From: an uncultured Aquimarina sp.
GTDB lineage: Bacteria; Bacteroidota; Bacteroidia; Flavobacteriales; Flavobacteriaceae
DNA: 64,000 nt
Reading direction: 5' to 3'
NCBI GenBank assembly: GCA_947503835.1
Contig: CANNFM010000007.1
Coordinates: forward strand, 124,001 to 188,000
The notes under the pieces were generated by a model. The model saw only the letters and a list, made by a program, of their open reading frames with translations. It was not told where the DNA came from and made no database searches. This document shows, in pieces, positions 7,925 through 16,749 of the stretch. The position numbers were made by a program, and so were the translations under genes. The number at the start of each line of letters is the position of its first letter. The stretch's first letter is position 1.

Positions 7925-8356
7925 ATGATAAAAAACGTAATTTACATACTACTTCTAGGAGTATTAATATTTAGTTGTGCTACGACCAAGGACAGGAATA
8001 TGAATGTGGCATCTGCAAATGATCTCTCAGACACATTAAGAATAGCTAATGATAGTTTAGAATATGAAATACTCATTATCGAACCTGGTTTTAATGCGTG
8101 GTTAGTCACTCAAAGACCGAGAGGGTACTACTCTGAATCCTTTTTAGAAATGCGAAATCGACAATACGTAACCGAATACAACCAAAGAGTATTACAACCC
8201 ATACGCTTTGATCCCAATGTATATATTCAACAGATCAACTACGAATCGTATATACATTATGGATATGAAGTAAATTATCTATTGTATAACTATTTTTTAT
8301 TTTTTGAACAGCAATATAGACAACGATTTTTTGCAAGTAGAGGAAGAAGGTTTTGA
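7925..8356 (+). CDS. DUF6146-family lipoprotein
   Basis: A 143-aa predicted lipoprotein: hydrophobic N terminus and lipobox FSCATT with Cys at about residue 18. The mature part contains the segments GFNAWLVTQRPRGYYS and RQYVTEYNQRV, which I recognise as the DUF6146 signature of flavobacterial lipoproteins, and it is rich in Tyr toward the C terminus. Function is not known. It is followed at 31 nt by the DUF6787 membrane protein; from memory the two families are often neighbours. The -33 box of the next gene's promoter overlaps its stop codon. Confidence 0.75.
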   Translation: MIKNVIYILLLGVLIFSCATTKDRNMNVASANDLSDTLRIANDSLEYEILIIEPGFNAWLVTQRPRGYYSESFLEMRNRQYVTEYNQRVLQPIRFDPNVYIQQINYESYIHYGYEVNYLLYNYFLFFEQQYRQRFFASRGRRF

Positions 8357-8384
8357 TTTGAATACTTTTTAATTGTATTTTTGT
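8351..8384 (+). promoter_or_regulatory. Promoter very close to the DUF6787 start codon
   Basis: TTTTG at 8351-8355, 20-nt spacer, TATTTTTGT at 8376-8384. Both boxes fit the Bacteroidota consensus. The -7 box ends only 3 nt before the ATG at 8388, so the transcript would be leaderless or nearly so. Confidence 0.55.
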
Positions 8385-8387
8385 CGC

Positions 8388-8909
8388 ATGCAAAAATTTA
8401 AGGATCGCTGGGAAATAAAATCAAACTGGCAGTTAATCTTTCCAATACTTGGATTAATAAGTTTAGTGTTTTCTTCTTATTTAATAAGTAAAAGAGTAAT
8501 AACCTCTATAGGAATTGACCAAACAGACGTAGCCTATATTGGTTTACTTTCTACAATTATAATTTTTCTATCTGCTCTACTCCTCTTTATTACCTTAAAA
8601 CTTTTCAATATTCTTGAATCGAAATGGGAAGTTACTTATCGTTGGGAGCTTATCGCTATTTTTATAGCATTTGCGATAACGGGATCGACTGCCGCAAAAA
8701 TTTCTGATCCTATAATCTCTTTTTTAGGGATTCATAAAGAAACAACAAACGGATGGATATACTGGCCCATACGAATATTGTTTGTATTCCCAATTTACCA
8801 AATACTGCTTCTAATAGTAGGATGGTTATTTGGGCAATTTAAATTTTTCTGGAATTTTGAAAAGAAAATGCTTAGTAGAATGGGGTTATCTCGTCTTTTT
8901 ATGGATTAA
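8388..8909 (+). CDS. DUF6787 membrane protein with internal duplication
   Basis: A 173-aa integral membrane protein. The second half (from about residue 83, SKWEVTYRWELIAIF, through GSTAAKISDPI to FGQFKFFWNFEKKML) matches my memory of the roughly 100-aa DUF6787 family. The first half (DRWEIKSNWQLIFPILGL, then SSYLISKRV and SIGI) repeats the W-E/I-x-W-x-L plus membrane-helix pattern, so the protein looks like a duplicated or fused version with about five membrane segments. ATG 8388 is preferred over an upstream TTG at 8373 because that TTG lies next to the promoter -7 box. Function unknown. Confidence 0.75.
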   Translation: MQKFKDRWEIKSNWQLIFPILGLISLVFSSYLISKRVITSIGIDQTDVAYIGLLSTIIIFLSALLLFITLKLFNILESKWEVTYRWELIAIFIAFAITGSTAAKISDPIISFLGIHKETTNGWIYWPIRILFVFPIYQILLLIVGWLFGQFKFFWNFEKKMLSRMGLSRLFMD

Positions 8910-9205
8910 GATACGTCTACATCAATAATATCCTCTACTTTATTTTTTTTAAATACATACGTATACAGCCACATTATAGTAAAAGTGGGGATTATGTCAA
9001 AACCAGGTAATGCCTCCTCAACAAAGGTAAAAACTCCGGCTGCTTTACCAACATTTCCTTTATACATTCTGGTCATTAGCCAACCAGCCAAAGGTGCCCA
9101 GATTATATCTCCAAATTCACCAACTGCAGGTATAACATAAGTTATCATTCCTAGTCCATCAAAAAGTAAGCTTAATCCTAGCTTTTTATATTTATCGTTT
9201 GCCAT
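8906..9205 (-). CDS. Small conserved membrane protein
   Basis: A 99-aa protein with two or three hydrophobic segments, including SLLFDGLGMITYVIPAVGE and a C-terminal TIMWLYTYVFKK helix. Motifs such as GDIIWAPLAGWLMTRMYKG and FVEEALPGFDIIP look strongly conserved and remind me of an uncharacterised flavobacterial membrane family. I start at ATG 9205 (MANDKYKK); an alternative ATG at 9226 would add seven residues. It overlaps the convergent DUF6787 gene by 4 bp and is the last gene of a minus-strand run after folE. Function unknown. Confidence 0.75.
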   Translation of the reverse strand: MANDKYKKLGLSLLFDGLGMITYVIPAVGEFGDIIWAPLAGWLMTRMYKGNVGKAAGVFTFVEEALPGFDIIPTFTIMWLYTYVFKKNKVEDIIDVDVS

Positions 9206-9263
9206 ATTCAATTGTTTGGGGTTCATATAAAACGAGTAAAGCAAATAGTATTCCAAAATTTGG

Positions 9264-9860
9264 CTATCCCAAATCTGCTGTGATTAGTCTTAAGAATTCT
9301 GTTCTTGTTTCAATTTTTTCAAACTGTCCTCTAAATCCAGAAGTCGTTGTAACCGAGTTTTGCTTTTGTACCCCTCGCATCATCATACACATATGTGCAG
9401 CTTCTATAACAACGGCAACTCCTTTTGGTTTTAATGTATTATTAATACATTCTAGAATATCATGAGTCAATCGTTCTTGCACCTGCATTCTTCTTGAAAA
9501 CACATCAACAATTCTTGGTAGTTTACTTAACCCAACAATTTGCCCATTAGGAATATAAGCGATATGTGCTTTCCCAAAAAATGGTAGCATATGATGCTCA
9601 CATAAAGAATACAACTCTATATCTTTAACTATCACCATGTCATCATAATCTTCCTTAAACATGGCACTTTTAAGAATTTCTTCGGGATCTTGATGGTATC
9701 CCTGAGTAAGAAACATCATTGCCTTTGCTGCTCGTTCTGGTGTTTTTTGAATACCTTCTCTCTTCACATCTTCACCAAGATCGGTGATTATAGATTCAAA
9801 ATGTTCTCTTACATCATCTGTTACTTTTATATTATACTCTTCAAAATTTTTGTACGGCAT
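9264..9860 (-). CDS. folE: GTP cyclohydrolase I
   Basis: A 198-aa enzyme that opens GTP to 7,8-dihydroneopterin triphosphate, the first step of tetrahydrofolate and queuosine-type pterin synthesis. Zinc ligands are Cys87 and His90 ([10 protein letters not shown]) and Cys158 (AHMCMMMRG). The substrate segment [16 protein letters not shown] and the C-terminal SGFRG motif are intact. Length is normal for bacterial FolE type IA. It lies 5 bp downstream of msrA and is probably co-transcribed with it. Confidence 0.97.
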   Translation of the reverse strand: MPYKNFEEYNIKVTDDVREHFESIITDLGEDVKREGIQKTPERAAKAMMFLTQGYHQDPEEILKSAMFKEDYDDMVIVKDIELYSLCEHHMLPFFGKAHIAYIPNGQIVGLSKLPRIVDVFSRRMQVQERLTHDILECINNTLKPKGVAVVIEAAHMCMMMRGVQKQNSVTTTSGFRGQFEKIETRTEFLRLITADLG

Positions 9861-9865
9861 AGCTG

Positions 9866-10423
9866 TTACTTCTGTATTTCTTTTTTTAATTTGGTTTTAA
9901 AGGTAGTACTTAATTTATTAAGTTTAGGGTTGATTACAAATTGACAATACCCTTGACTACTATTTTGATTATAATAATTTTGATGATAATCTTCGGCATT
10001 ATAAAAATCACCTAATTCTGTTATTTCGGTCACAATAGGTTGGTCAAAAACGTTCTGATTTTTAAGACTTTCAATAATTTGCTCGGCTATTAATTTTTGA
10101 TCCTCATTACTGTAAAAAATAGCACTTCTATATTGTGTTCCTCGGTCTGCTCCTTGTTGATTCAATGTAGTAGGGTCATGAGTAGCAAAAAAGATCTCTA
10201 ACAACTCATTATAGGTAATTTGACTTGGATTATATTCTATTTTAATAGCTTCGGCATGGCCAGTTCTTCCTGTTGTTATTTCCCGATATGCCGGATTTTT
10301 TATAGTTCCCCCAGTGTATCCCGATATCACCTTTAGCACTCCTTCTAAGCGTTGAAAAACAGCCTCTGTACACCAAAAACAACCTCCTGCAAAAACAGCA
10401 ACTTCTATAGTATCTTCTTTCAT
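9866..10423 (-). CDS. msrA: Peptide methionine (S)-sulfoxide reductase
   Basis: A 185-aa MsrA repairing methionine-S-sulfoxide in proteins. The signature AGGCFWC is at 12-18 with catalytic Cys15. The conserved [16 protein letters not shown] and [19 protein letters not shown] segments are present, as is the late GYCQ Cys that can resolve the disulfide. There is no signal peptide, so it is cytoplasmic. MsrB is not fused and not adjacent. It forms an operon with folE. Confidence 0.97.
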   Translation of the reverse strand: MKEDTIEVAVFAGGCFWCTEAVFQRLEGVLKVISGYTGGTIKNPAYREITTGRTGHAEAIKIEYNPSQITYNELLEIFFATHDPTTLNQQGADRGTQYRSAIFYSNEDQKLIAEQIIESLKNQNVFDQPIVTEITELGDFYNAEDYHQNYYNQNSSQGYCQFVINPKLNKLSTTFKTKLKKEIQK

Positions 10424-10592
10424 ATCAGTTCTTAAAATATATAGTATTCAAACTAAAAAATTATATACACCAAAATAATACATATTTTTCAGCTTTTCAC
10501 TAGTAAGACGAATTTTAAACACAAACTTTACACCTAGCCTTGGGGATTCTTTGGATATTGATTACTTTCACTGCTTATAATTTGAAAAGTAA

Positions 10593-11255
10593 ATGATCAA
10601 AGCAAAAAACATTCATAAATACTATGGTGATTTACACGTTCTTAAGGGTGTAGATTTACATATTAAACAAGGGGAAATTGTTTCTATCGTCGGGGCTTCT
10701 GGAGCAGGAAAAACAACATTGTTACAGATTTTAGGCACTCTGGATCGTTCCAACAAAATAAAAGAGAGTCATTTAACTATAAATGAATCTAATATTGATA
10801 AATTTTCTCAAAAACAACTTTCAAAATTTAGAAATGAACAGCTTGGTTTTATCTTTCAATTTCACCAATTATTACCAGAATTTACGGCACTAGAAAATGT
10901 TTGTATTCCGGCATTCATTAAAAAAACACCAGCAACTAAAGCCGAAAAAAAAGCTAAAGAATTACTTGATTTTTTAGGGCTTTCTCATCGATATAATCAT
11001 AAACCCAATGAACTTTCTGGTGGTGAACAGCAGCGTGTAGCGGTTGCAAGAGCATTAATAAACAATCCGAAGGTAATTTTTGCTGATGAACCCTCTGGAA
11101 ATTTGGATAGCGAAGCTGCCGAAAACCTTCATCAATTATTTTTCAAACTACGGGATGAATTTGGGCAGACTTTTGTGATTGTAACTCACAACCAAGAACT
11201 AGCAGATATGGCAGATAGAAAATTAGTTATGGTGGATGGAAAAATTATTGATTAA
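10593..11255 (+). CDS. lolD: ABC transporter ATPase, LolD type
   Basis: A 220-aa ATPase of the LolD/MacB family, which powers release of lipoproteins from the inner membrane or related mechanotransmission. Walker A GASGAGKT lies at 34-41, Q-loop near [10 protein letters not shown] (89-98), signature LSGGEQQR at 141-148 and Walker [10 protein letters not shown] at 161-169, followed by the H-loop VTHN. The cognate LolC/E permease is not adjacent, which is usual in this phylum. A terminator follows at 11275-11300. LolD is the best fit; another MacB-type ATPase is possible. Confidence 0.85.
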   Translation: MIKAKNIHKYYGDLHVLKGVDLHIKQGEIVSIVGASGAGKTTLLQILGTLDRSNKIKESHLTINESNIDKFSQKQLSKFRNEQLGFIFQFHQLLPEFTALENVCIPAFIKKTPATKAEKKAKELLDFLGLSHRYNHKPNELSGGEQQRVAVARALINNPKVIFADEPSGNLDSEAAENLHQLFFKLRDEFGQTFVIVTHNQELADMADRKLVMVDGKIID

Positions 11256-11274
11256 TCAATATTTATATCTTAAA

Positions 11275-11300
11275 AAGACCGCCTTACGACGGTCTTCTTC
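11275..11300 (+). terminator. Rho-independent terminator after lolD
   Basis: AAGACCG (11275-11281) pairs with CGGTCTT (11290-11296), then CTTC and a T-rich stretch. Confidence 0.75.
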
Positions 11301-11335
11301 AATTTTCTTCAAAAGTCTTTGATAATTCTCTTTTC

Positions 11336-12181
11336 TTAATAGATATAATTCAATGCAATTCTATCATCAGAACTGAACCTTCCTTCTAGAGTTGTTCCCG
11401 GAGCCGGACAAGAAATCATAACAGAATTAATATCAATACCGGTTGTAGTTCCAGGAATATGGATAGCTCCCTCAGAAGATTGCCCTTCGTTAGCACCATT
11501 ATCACAAACACGTGCAAACCAGTCTGTATGGCGTAGCCCGATACAATGCCCCATTTCATGAGTAATTACATGCGTGGCATAATCAGTACCTTGTCTTTCC
11601 ACTCCAGGACCAATTCTAGCCCATTTATAAGGTCTTCCACCACTAGGGAAACCAGCTAATCCTCCAGATCCAAGATCTCCACGAACATATACCACTAAAT
11701 CTGCAGCTTGATAATTAGTTCCAAAAGATAATCTTAAGTTTAGTGAAGTTCCTAAACTATTGTAATTATCGACTGCTCGTTGTAAAGCAGCTCTTCCTGT
11801 ATTTGATATACCATTAGAATTATTAGCCGTATACCCTAGTACGTCAATCGTTTTATTGCTGCCAGTAACTAGATTTCTGGTTCTATATTGCTTCATACCA
11901 TTGTCTTGATCTTTTAAAGCTTCAAGATCAAAAATACCCGATACCGGGATGGCTAAATCTGTACCGTTCAAAAAATAATCTTGCATAGTACCATCTAAGT
12001 TAGTTATACTTTTGATGGTAACATTTTGTGTATTAACACCCAAAGAAGTGAGCTTTGTTAGCTGTTCTTTAGTTGGTTTTTTTTCTAAATTAGAAATTTC
12101 ATTTTCTACACCTTCACTTTGGCAAGAAACCAAAACACTGATACTAAAGATGCTAAGCATTAAAAGTTTAAGAGTTTTCAT
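11336..12181 (-). CDS. HEIGH/M57-type zinc metallopeptidase lipoprotein, copy 1
   Basis: A 281-aa lipoprotein (lipobox VLVSC, Cys20) of the dual-action HEIGH metallopeptidase family (PF12388, M57). The zinc site HEMGHCIGLRH is at 208-218, a metzincin-type HExxHxxGxxH. The middle (about 110-170) holds conserved strands before the active-site helix, and the C terminus ends DRIALNYIY. A paralogue with the same layout is at 39848-40693. It probably cleaves proteins at the cell surface or periplasm; substrate unknown. It is monocistronic, with the lolD terminator on its downstream side. Confidence 0.85.
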   Translation of the reverse strand: MKTLKLLMLSIFSISVLVSCQSEGVENEISNLEKKPTKEQLTKLTSLGVNTQNVTIKSITNLDGTMQDYFLNGTDLAIPVSGIFDLEALKDQDNGMKQYRTRNLVTGSNKTIDVLGYTANNSNGISNTGRAALQRAVDNYNSLGTSLNLRLSFGTNYQAADLVVYVRGDLGSGGLAGFPSGGRPYKWARIGPGVERQGTDYATHVITHEMGHCIGLRHTDWFARVCDNGANEGQSSEGAIHIPGTTTGIDINSVMISCPAPGTTLEGRFSSDDRIALNYIY

Positions 12182-12533
12182 AATAATTTGTGTTAGTTTA
12201 ATTTGATTCTTAATTTTTTAAAAAGGAATCAAAGAATTTTGAAAAATTCCACAAAACAACTACAGTCTAGTTTGCACGTAAACATGATAGAATAGATGAA
12301 GTGTTAAAAGAAAAAATTACCTAAAAATGTAGCCTAACATTTAAATCGCAGTTATTCTAACGATAAAGACTGCAGATAGTCTTGTGGATTGTAACAATTG
12401 CATTATAAGTTGAGTTTGTTTGATAAGTTGGAGCTAATGTCATTAAAAAGTTAGCAGGAAACAACATAACAGTATCCTAAAACACGATTTAGGATGTCTT
12501 AATACACATTTTGAAACAATAAAAAATTACGAA
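12182..12533. other. Intergenic region between metallopeptidase and AraC-type genes
   Basis: About 350 bp holding the upstream region of the metallopeptidase and the 3' end of the AraC-type gene. A hairpin lies at 12474-12495. I see no other gene or repeat. Confidence 0.5.
12474..12495 (-). terminator. Hairpin downstream of AraC-type gene, possible terminator
   Basis: ATCCTAAA (12474-12481) and TTTAGGAT (12488-12495) form an 8-bp stem 39 bp past the stop codon of the AraC-type gene. The T-tract is weak, so termination is uncertain. Confidence 0.4.
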
Positions 12534-13595
12534 TCAGTTGCCTCTTCTTTTTACAAAATCCGAAGGAGATACACCTGCAATCTCCTTAAAGTTTTTATAG
12601 AATGACGCTCTTGAACTAAACCCTACTTCATCAGCTATTGCAGAAATACTGTACTTTTTATACTCATCTTTCAGGAGTAAACGCTTAAATTCTTCTACTC
12701 TATAATGGTTGATGTAATTATTGAAGTTTTTATTTTCTATCCTATTTATAGCTCTCGATATTAATCTTTCTGTGAGGTTAATTTCTTTTGCAAAATTCTT
12801 CAGGTTTATCTCTGGATTTAAATATGATTTATTCTCTTTTAGATATAAAGAAACATCTTTTAGAATACTTTCAAGGTGTTCTTTACCTTCTCTTGCTTCT
12901 TTTTGAGATGGAATAACATTATCTATATTAATTTGAACCAAACTGGATATTGTAGCATAATAAAGAGATAATAGTGCAATCGAACAATACGCAACAGAAA
13001 TATACTCTGATCTTAAACCAAAAGTATGATACAAGTGTCTGAATATATGTAAACATATACATGCAACACATAGTATAGTTAACCACCACAAAGATTTATA
13101 TTTGGTGTTAGAAAAATGAATTGGTAATAGTTTTTGGTGTTTTAGGTTAACCCGTATAATAAGGATACTAAACAGTATCATATATACAGATGTAAGTGAT
13201 CTATAAATCAATTGAAAACTGCTTTGTTGTATGCTTTGGTGTATATTAGAATCATTCAATACAAGAATAAATATAACAGATAGAACTAAGAATTCGATAA
13301 AAGCAGGAATGTAATAGTAAAACTTTGGTTTTATATCTATACCTGTCGTTTCTGTGGCATAAAAGAATAAAAAGTTCAATGCCAGAAAATTAAACTTAAA
13401 TGGAATATAGTTTATTGATGGATGCTCGTAGTACTTATGAACTAGCATCAGTAACAACTCAATAAATAAGGAAGCAAAAAATAAGCCCAGATAGCGGTTT
13501 ACATGAATCTTTTTAGATCTGTAGAAAAAGAGCAGCAAAAAACTAACTAACGTTTGTACTCCTATAATAAGAAATAAGGTTTCTCTAATACTCAT
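12534..13595 (-). CDS. Membrane-bound AraC-family transcription regulator
   Basis: A 353-aa protein with about seven hydrophobic segments in residues 5-225 and a C-terminal AraC/XylS DNA-binding domain (about 250-350). The last part has the typical sequence: NLTERLISRAINR in the first helix-turn-helix, then YSISAIADEVGFSSRASFYKNFKEIAGVSPSDFVKRR in the second. The architecture resembles membrane AraC regulators in flavobacteria that sense an extracellular signal and act from the membrane. It lies divergently from TIGR02757, with 92 bp to that gene's start codon. Its target and signal are unknown. Confidence 0.85.
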   Translation of the reverse strand: MSIRETLFLIIGVQTLVSFLLLFFYRSKKIHVNRYLGLFFASLFIELLLMLVHKYYEHPSINYIPFKFNFLALNFLFFYATETTGIDIKPKFYYYIPAFIEFLVLSVIFILVLNDSNIHQSIQQSSFQLIYRSLTSVYMILFSILIIRVNLKHQKLLPIHFSNTKYKSLWWLTILCVACICLHIFRHLYHTFGLRSEYISVAYCSIALLSLYYATISSLVQINIDNVIPSQKEAREGKEHLESILKDVSLYLKENKSYLNPEINLKNFAKEINLTERLISRAINRIENKNFNNYINHYRVEEFKRLLLKDEYKKYSISAIADEVGFSSRASFYKNFKEIAGVSPSDFVKRRGN

Positions 13596-13661
13596 AAAAC
13601 AGCATTACTTATCAAAAGTAAATGAATTAAAATAACTTTCATAAAAAATTAGTAGTAGTCC

Positions 13662-13670
13662 TATCTTTGT
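13662..13670 (+). promoter_or_regulatory. -7 element for TIGR02757 gene
   Basis: TATCTTTGT matches TAnnTTTG exactly. It overlaps the first in-frame TTG codon (13667), which argues that translation starts at the next TTG, 13688. Confidence 0.55.
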
Positions 13671-13687
13671 TAAATAAATGTATAGTA

Positions 13688-14461
13688 TTGAAAAAACTTA
13701 ACAAATCTGAATTAAAAGAATTTCTAGACGAAAAAGCAGCTTTCTATGAACAACCAAAATTTATAGAAACCGATCCTGTACAGATTCCCCATCTCTTTTC
13801 AAAAAAAGAAGATATTGAAATTTCTGGCTTTCTAACGGCTACAATTTCGTGGGGTAACCGCAAAAGTATTTTAAAAAATGCGCATAGACTTATACATATT
13901 TTGGGAAACAGTCCATATGATTTTATTATGAGTCATTCAGAAGCGAATCTTGAAAAGTTTGAGGGATTCGTGCATAGAACTTTTAATAGCCTGGATCTCT
14001 CATATTTCATCATCGCTTTAAAAGAAATATATACCCATTATGGTGATATGGAAAGCTTTTATGCACAGTTTAGCGAAGAAGAAGACTTTCAGAATGCCAT
14101 TCATCATTTTAAAAAGGAATTTTTCTCCCTTCCGCACCTAACCAGGACCGAAAAACACATAAGTGATCCACATAAAAACTCGGCCGCTAAGCGGATTAAT
14201 ATGTTTCTTAGATGGATGATCAGAGATGCAAAAGCTGGTGTTGACCTTGGGATTTGGAAGAGCCTCTCTCCTGCTCAATTGTCCTGCCCATTAGATGTAC
14301 ACTCAGGTAACGTAGCACGAAAATTAGGATTGCTAAAACGGAAACAAAATGATGGCAAGGCATTAGCTGAGCTAGACAGAAAATTAAGAGCTCTAGACTC
14401 TAATGACCCTGTTAAATATGATTATGCATTATTTGGGCTTGGTGTATTCGAGAAATTTTAA
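13688..14461 (+). CDS. TIGR02757 family protein (DUF2400)
   Basis: A protein of about 257 aa of the TIGR02757/DUF2400 family, conserved in Bacteroidota and some other phyla with unknown function. Family features include DPVQIPHLFSKKEDIEISGF, TISWGNRKSI and the late RMFLRWMIR-like segment (INMFLRWMIRDAKAGVDLG), followed by SCPLDVHSGNVARKLGL, which resembles part of a helix-hairpin-helix DNA glycosylase fold. That suggests nucleic-acid binding, but this is inference. I chose TTG 13688 over TTG 13667, because 13667 falls in the -7 promoter box and the family begins near KKLNKSELKEFL. Confidence 0.8.
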   Translation: MKKLNKSELKEFLDEKAAFYEQPKFIETDPVQIPHLFSKKEDIEISGFLTATISWGNRKSILKNAHRLIHILGNSPYDFIMSHSEANLEKFEGFVHRTFNSLDLSYFIIALKEIYTHYGDMESFYAQFSEEEDFQNAIHHFKKEFFSLPHLTRTEKHISDPHKNSAAKRINMFLRWMIRDAKAGVDLGIWKSLSPAQLSCPLDVHSGNVARKLGLLKRKQNDGKALAELDRKLRALDSNDPVKYDYALFGLGVFEKF

Positions 14462-14475
14462 ACTCTATTACATTA

Positions 14476-14772
14476 TTAATAATACAAAAATAGTGTAACA
14501 CCAAGAATACTAATGGGTAAACAAATAAGCAGGTATTTTTTTACTTTAGAAATAGAATGATTTTGCATATAAACTATAGAAAATACCAAACCTAAGACAG
14601 ATCCTATAGCTCCAATAAACATCGGCACTACAAAATATAAGATTTCGTCAATACTATGGGGGTGTTCATTCCCAAAAAAAGTAACCATAATAAAAGCCAT
14701 TAATAAACCAGCTACGGCATATAAGAATAATCCACCAAATATTGATTTTAGTATAAAATAAAAAGTCCTCAT
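14476..14772 (-). CDS. Small three-helix membrane protein
   Basis: A 98-aa protein with three predicted membrane segments (about 6-31, 44-66 and 78-97). It resembles small uncharacterised flavobacterial membrane proteins; no motif identifies a role. ATG 14772 is preferred; a GTG at 14793 in the same frame would add seven residues. The stop codon is 14 bp from the convergent TIGR02757 gene. Function unknown. Confidence 0.6.
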   Translation of the reverse strand: MRTFYFILKSIFGGLFLYAVAGLLMAFIMVTFFGNEHPHSIDEILYFVVPMFIGAIGSVLGLVFSIVYMQNHSISKVKKYLLICLPISILGVTLFLYY

Positions 14773-14825
14773 CGCATATCTCTTTTTGATCACTTATCAA
14801 TAAACGAATATACAGATTTAACCCA

Positions 14826-15053
14826 TTGTGCATTTAGATTTTTTTTTAACCAAACTCCGTCAATTCGAGTGCTTCGACTTTAGGAGAAGTGTACTTCGAC
14901 TGGCTCAGCAGAGCTATCGAGAATAGGATTATTGGTTAAAAAAAGCTATTCTAGATACATTTTGTCTTCTGTCATCTCGAGCGAAGTCGAGAGGTCATTA
15001 CGCAAAATTCTCGAATTGACGCTTTTTTTGTAATGATTTTCCTAAATGCACAA
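14826..15053. repeat. Nested inverted-repeat, MITE-like non-coding element
   Basis: Outer 12-bp perfect inverted repeats TTGTGCATTTAG (14826-14837) and CTAAATGCACAA (15042-15053). A second perfect pair lies inside: CGTCAATTCGAG (14858-14869) and CTCGAATTGACG (15010-15021). Between them are short segments of the GCTTCGACT / CTCGAGCGAAGTCGAG kind that occur as dispersed repeats in flavobacterial genomes (from memory). The stretch 14773-15282 holds no gene. No clear target-site duplication is visible. Confidence 0.55.
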
Positions 15054-15230
15054 CGTGTATATTTACCAAAAAGTAAGAGCTGAGTGAAGTTTCATAGTAA
15101 AGGCAATGATCATATCATTATTTCCAAAGCTTCAAACCAAGATTAGATTCATTCTAAAGGGTAATAATTACTTTACATTCGAAACATTCTCTTGATATTT
15201 CTTTAATAAACATAAAACATCTTCATAAAG

Positions 15231-15260
15231 TTGTTCGGGTATGTCTTGTACTAAATTTGT
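15231..15260 (+). promoter_or_regulatory. Promoter of the PhoX-like / peroxidase operon
   Basis: TTG at 15231-15233, an 18-nt spacer, TAAATTTGT at 15252-15260. It fits the Bacteroidota consensus and lies 22 nt before ATG 15283. It overlaps an upstream in-frame ATG (15241), which is therefore unlikely to be the start. Confidence 0.7.
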
Positions 15261-15282
15261 CCAAACAAAAAATCACACAACT

Positions 15283-16746
15283 ATGAAAAGTCATTTTATA
15301 ATTGCTACTCTTGCATCAGTATTGGTTTTAACATCATGCGACCATGACGATTATTCAGGTCCTGTAAAACCTCCGACAGGAAAAATTGAATTAAAAAACC
15401 ACTCTATCTCTCCTGTTTTATTAGAAAAAACTCCTGAGTTTTCTGATATAGAAATCTATAACATACTCTCATCTGAAGACTCGTATATTCCTGATTTCAT
15501 ATACGGCTCTATGGCTGATGGTGCAGGGTTATTAAAAAATAACGATGGAACTTTCACATTAATCAATAATATAGAAGCAGATTACTCTATTGCTAGAATT
15601 ACCTTAGATGAAACTTTTAAACCTATAAAAGGAGAACATATACTTAATGCAGTAGCCACTGCAAATACGGCCCAATGTTCTGGTTCTTTAATAACTCCTT
15701 CTGCACATGGTTTTGGGCCATTATATCTATCTGGAGGAGAATGGGGAGGAAATTCTAAAGGAGTTTTTGCAACAGACCCATATAGAGATATCGCCGAAGC
15801 TTCTGCTCCTAGAATGTTATCTGCTTTAGGGCAATGGTCTACAGAAAATGCTGTAGCTCTTGGTATACGAGCGTATGCCGGAAAAACAGTAGTGTTTATT
15901 GGAGATGATAATAGTAATAACGAGGTACCATCGGGACAACTGGGAATGTATGTAGGAAGACATGGGGATTTAGAAGGAGGTAAACTTTATGGACTAAAAG
16001 TTACATCACCCGGTATTACTTATGAAATGGATATGGAAGAAGGAGTAGCTTATGATATAGAATTTGTTGAATTAACTGAAAAAGATATCGATCTATTAGA
16101 TGCCGAAGCCAAAGAAAAAGGGGTAATGGGATTCTCTAGATTAGAGGATATTGATTGGAGAAGAGGATCAAGAAAAAATAATCAAGAAGTATACTTCGCA
16201 GTAACGGGTAGAGATAAACCTGGATTAATTGGAAAAGGTACTCGATCTGGAAGAATATATAAAGTACAATTAAATGATCGAAACCCTAGTGGTCCTGGAA
16301 AGATTACTTGTGTTTTAGATGGTGACAAAGAAGGTGGTGTAGCCGAAGCTTTTCATAGTCCAGATAATATTTTAGTAACTGAAAACTATGCATACATCCA
16401 GGAAGATCCAAATGGTATTCAGGATTTTAAACCTGCTGCGGCACATTATTCAAGACTTTATCAATATAATCTCAATACAGGCGAATTAAAAACTGTTTTA
16501 GAATGTGACCAACTTAGAGCAGAAGCTGAAGGTTATGGTCCAGCAAACAGAATCTGGGAGATCACAGGGATGATTGACATCTCTGAAACTATAGGAGTAG
16601 ATGAAACATTCTTAATGATAACTCAAAATCATGGTTGGGAAAGAGAAGATGGAACTCCATTTACCGACCCTACAGCAAACCCGGATTTGGCAAATAGCCG
16701 AAAAGAAGGAAGTATGATGTATGTAATAAAAGGATTAGAACGGTAA
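15283..16746 (+). CDS. PhoX-like (DUF839) beta-propeller lipoprotein
   Basis: A 487-aa lipoprotein (lipobox VLTSC, Cys19) with segments typical of the PhoX/DUF839 phosphatase family: MGFSRLEDIDW followed by NNQEVYFAVTGR, then GRIYKVQLND and EAFHSPDNILVTEN. PhoX enzymes are calcium- and iron-dependent phosphatases of the six-bladed propeller type; whether the metal ligands are complete cannot be judged here. The N-terminal 40 residues are a lipoprotein linker. Gene start ATG 15283 gives a proper signal peptide and follows a consensus promoter. It is 3 bp upstream of the di-haem peroxidase gene, so the two are co-transcribed and probably act together at the cell surface. Confidence 0.65.
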   Translation: MKSHFIIATLASVLVLTSCDHDDYSGPVKPPTGKIELKNHSISPVLLEKTPEFSDIEIYNILSSEDSYIPDFIYGSMADGAGLLKNNDGTFTLINNIEADYSIARITLDETFKPIKGEHILNAVATANTAQCSGSLITPSAHGFGPLYLSGGEWGGNSKGVFATDPYRDIAEASAPRMLSALGQWSTENAVALGIRAYAGKTVVFIGDDNSNNEVPSGQLGMYVGRHGDLEGGKLYGLKVTSPGITYEMDMEEGVAYDIEFVELTEKDIDLLDAEAKEKGVMGFSRLEDIDWRRGSRKNNQEVYFAVTGRDKPGLIGKGTRSGRIYKVQLNDRNPSGPGKITCVLDGDKEGGVAEAFHSPDNILVTENYAYIQEDPNGIQDFKPAAAHYSRLYQYNLNTGELKTVLECDQLRAEAEGYGPANRIWEITGMIDISETIGVDETFLMITQNHGWEREDGTPFTDPTANPDLANSRKEGSMMYVIKGLER

Positions 16747-16749
16747 TAT

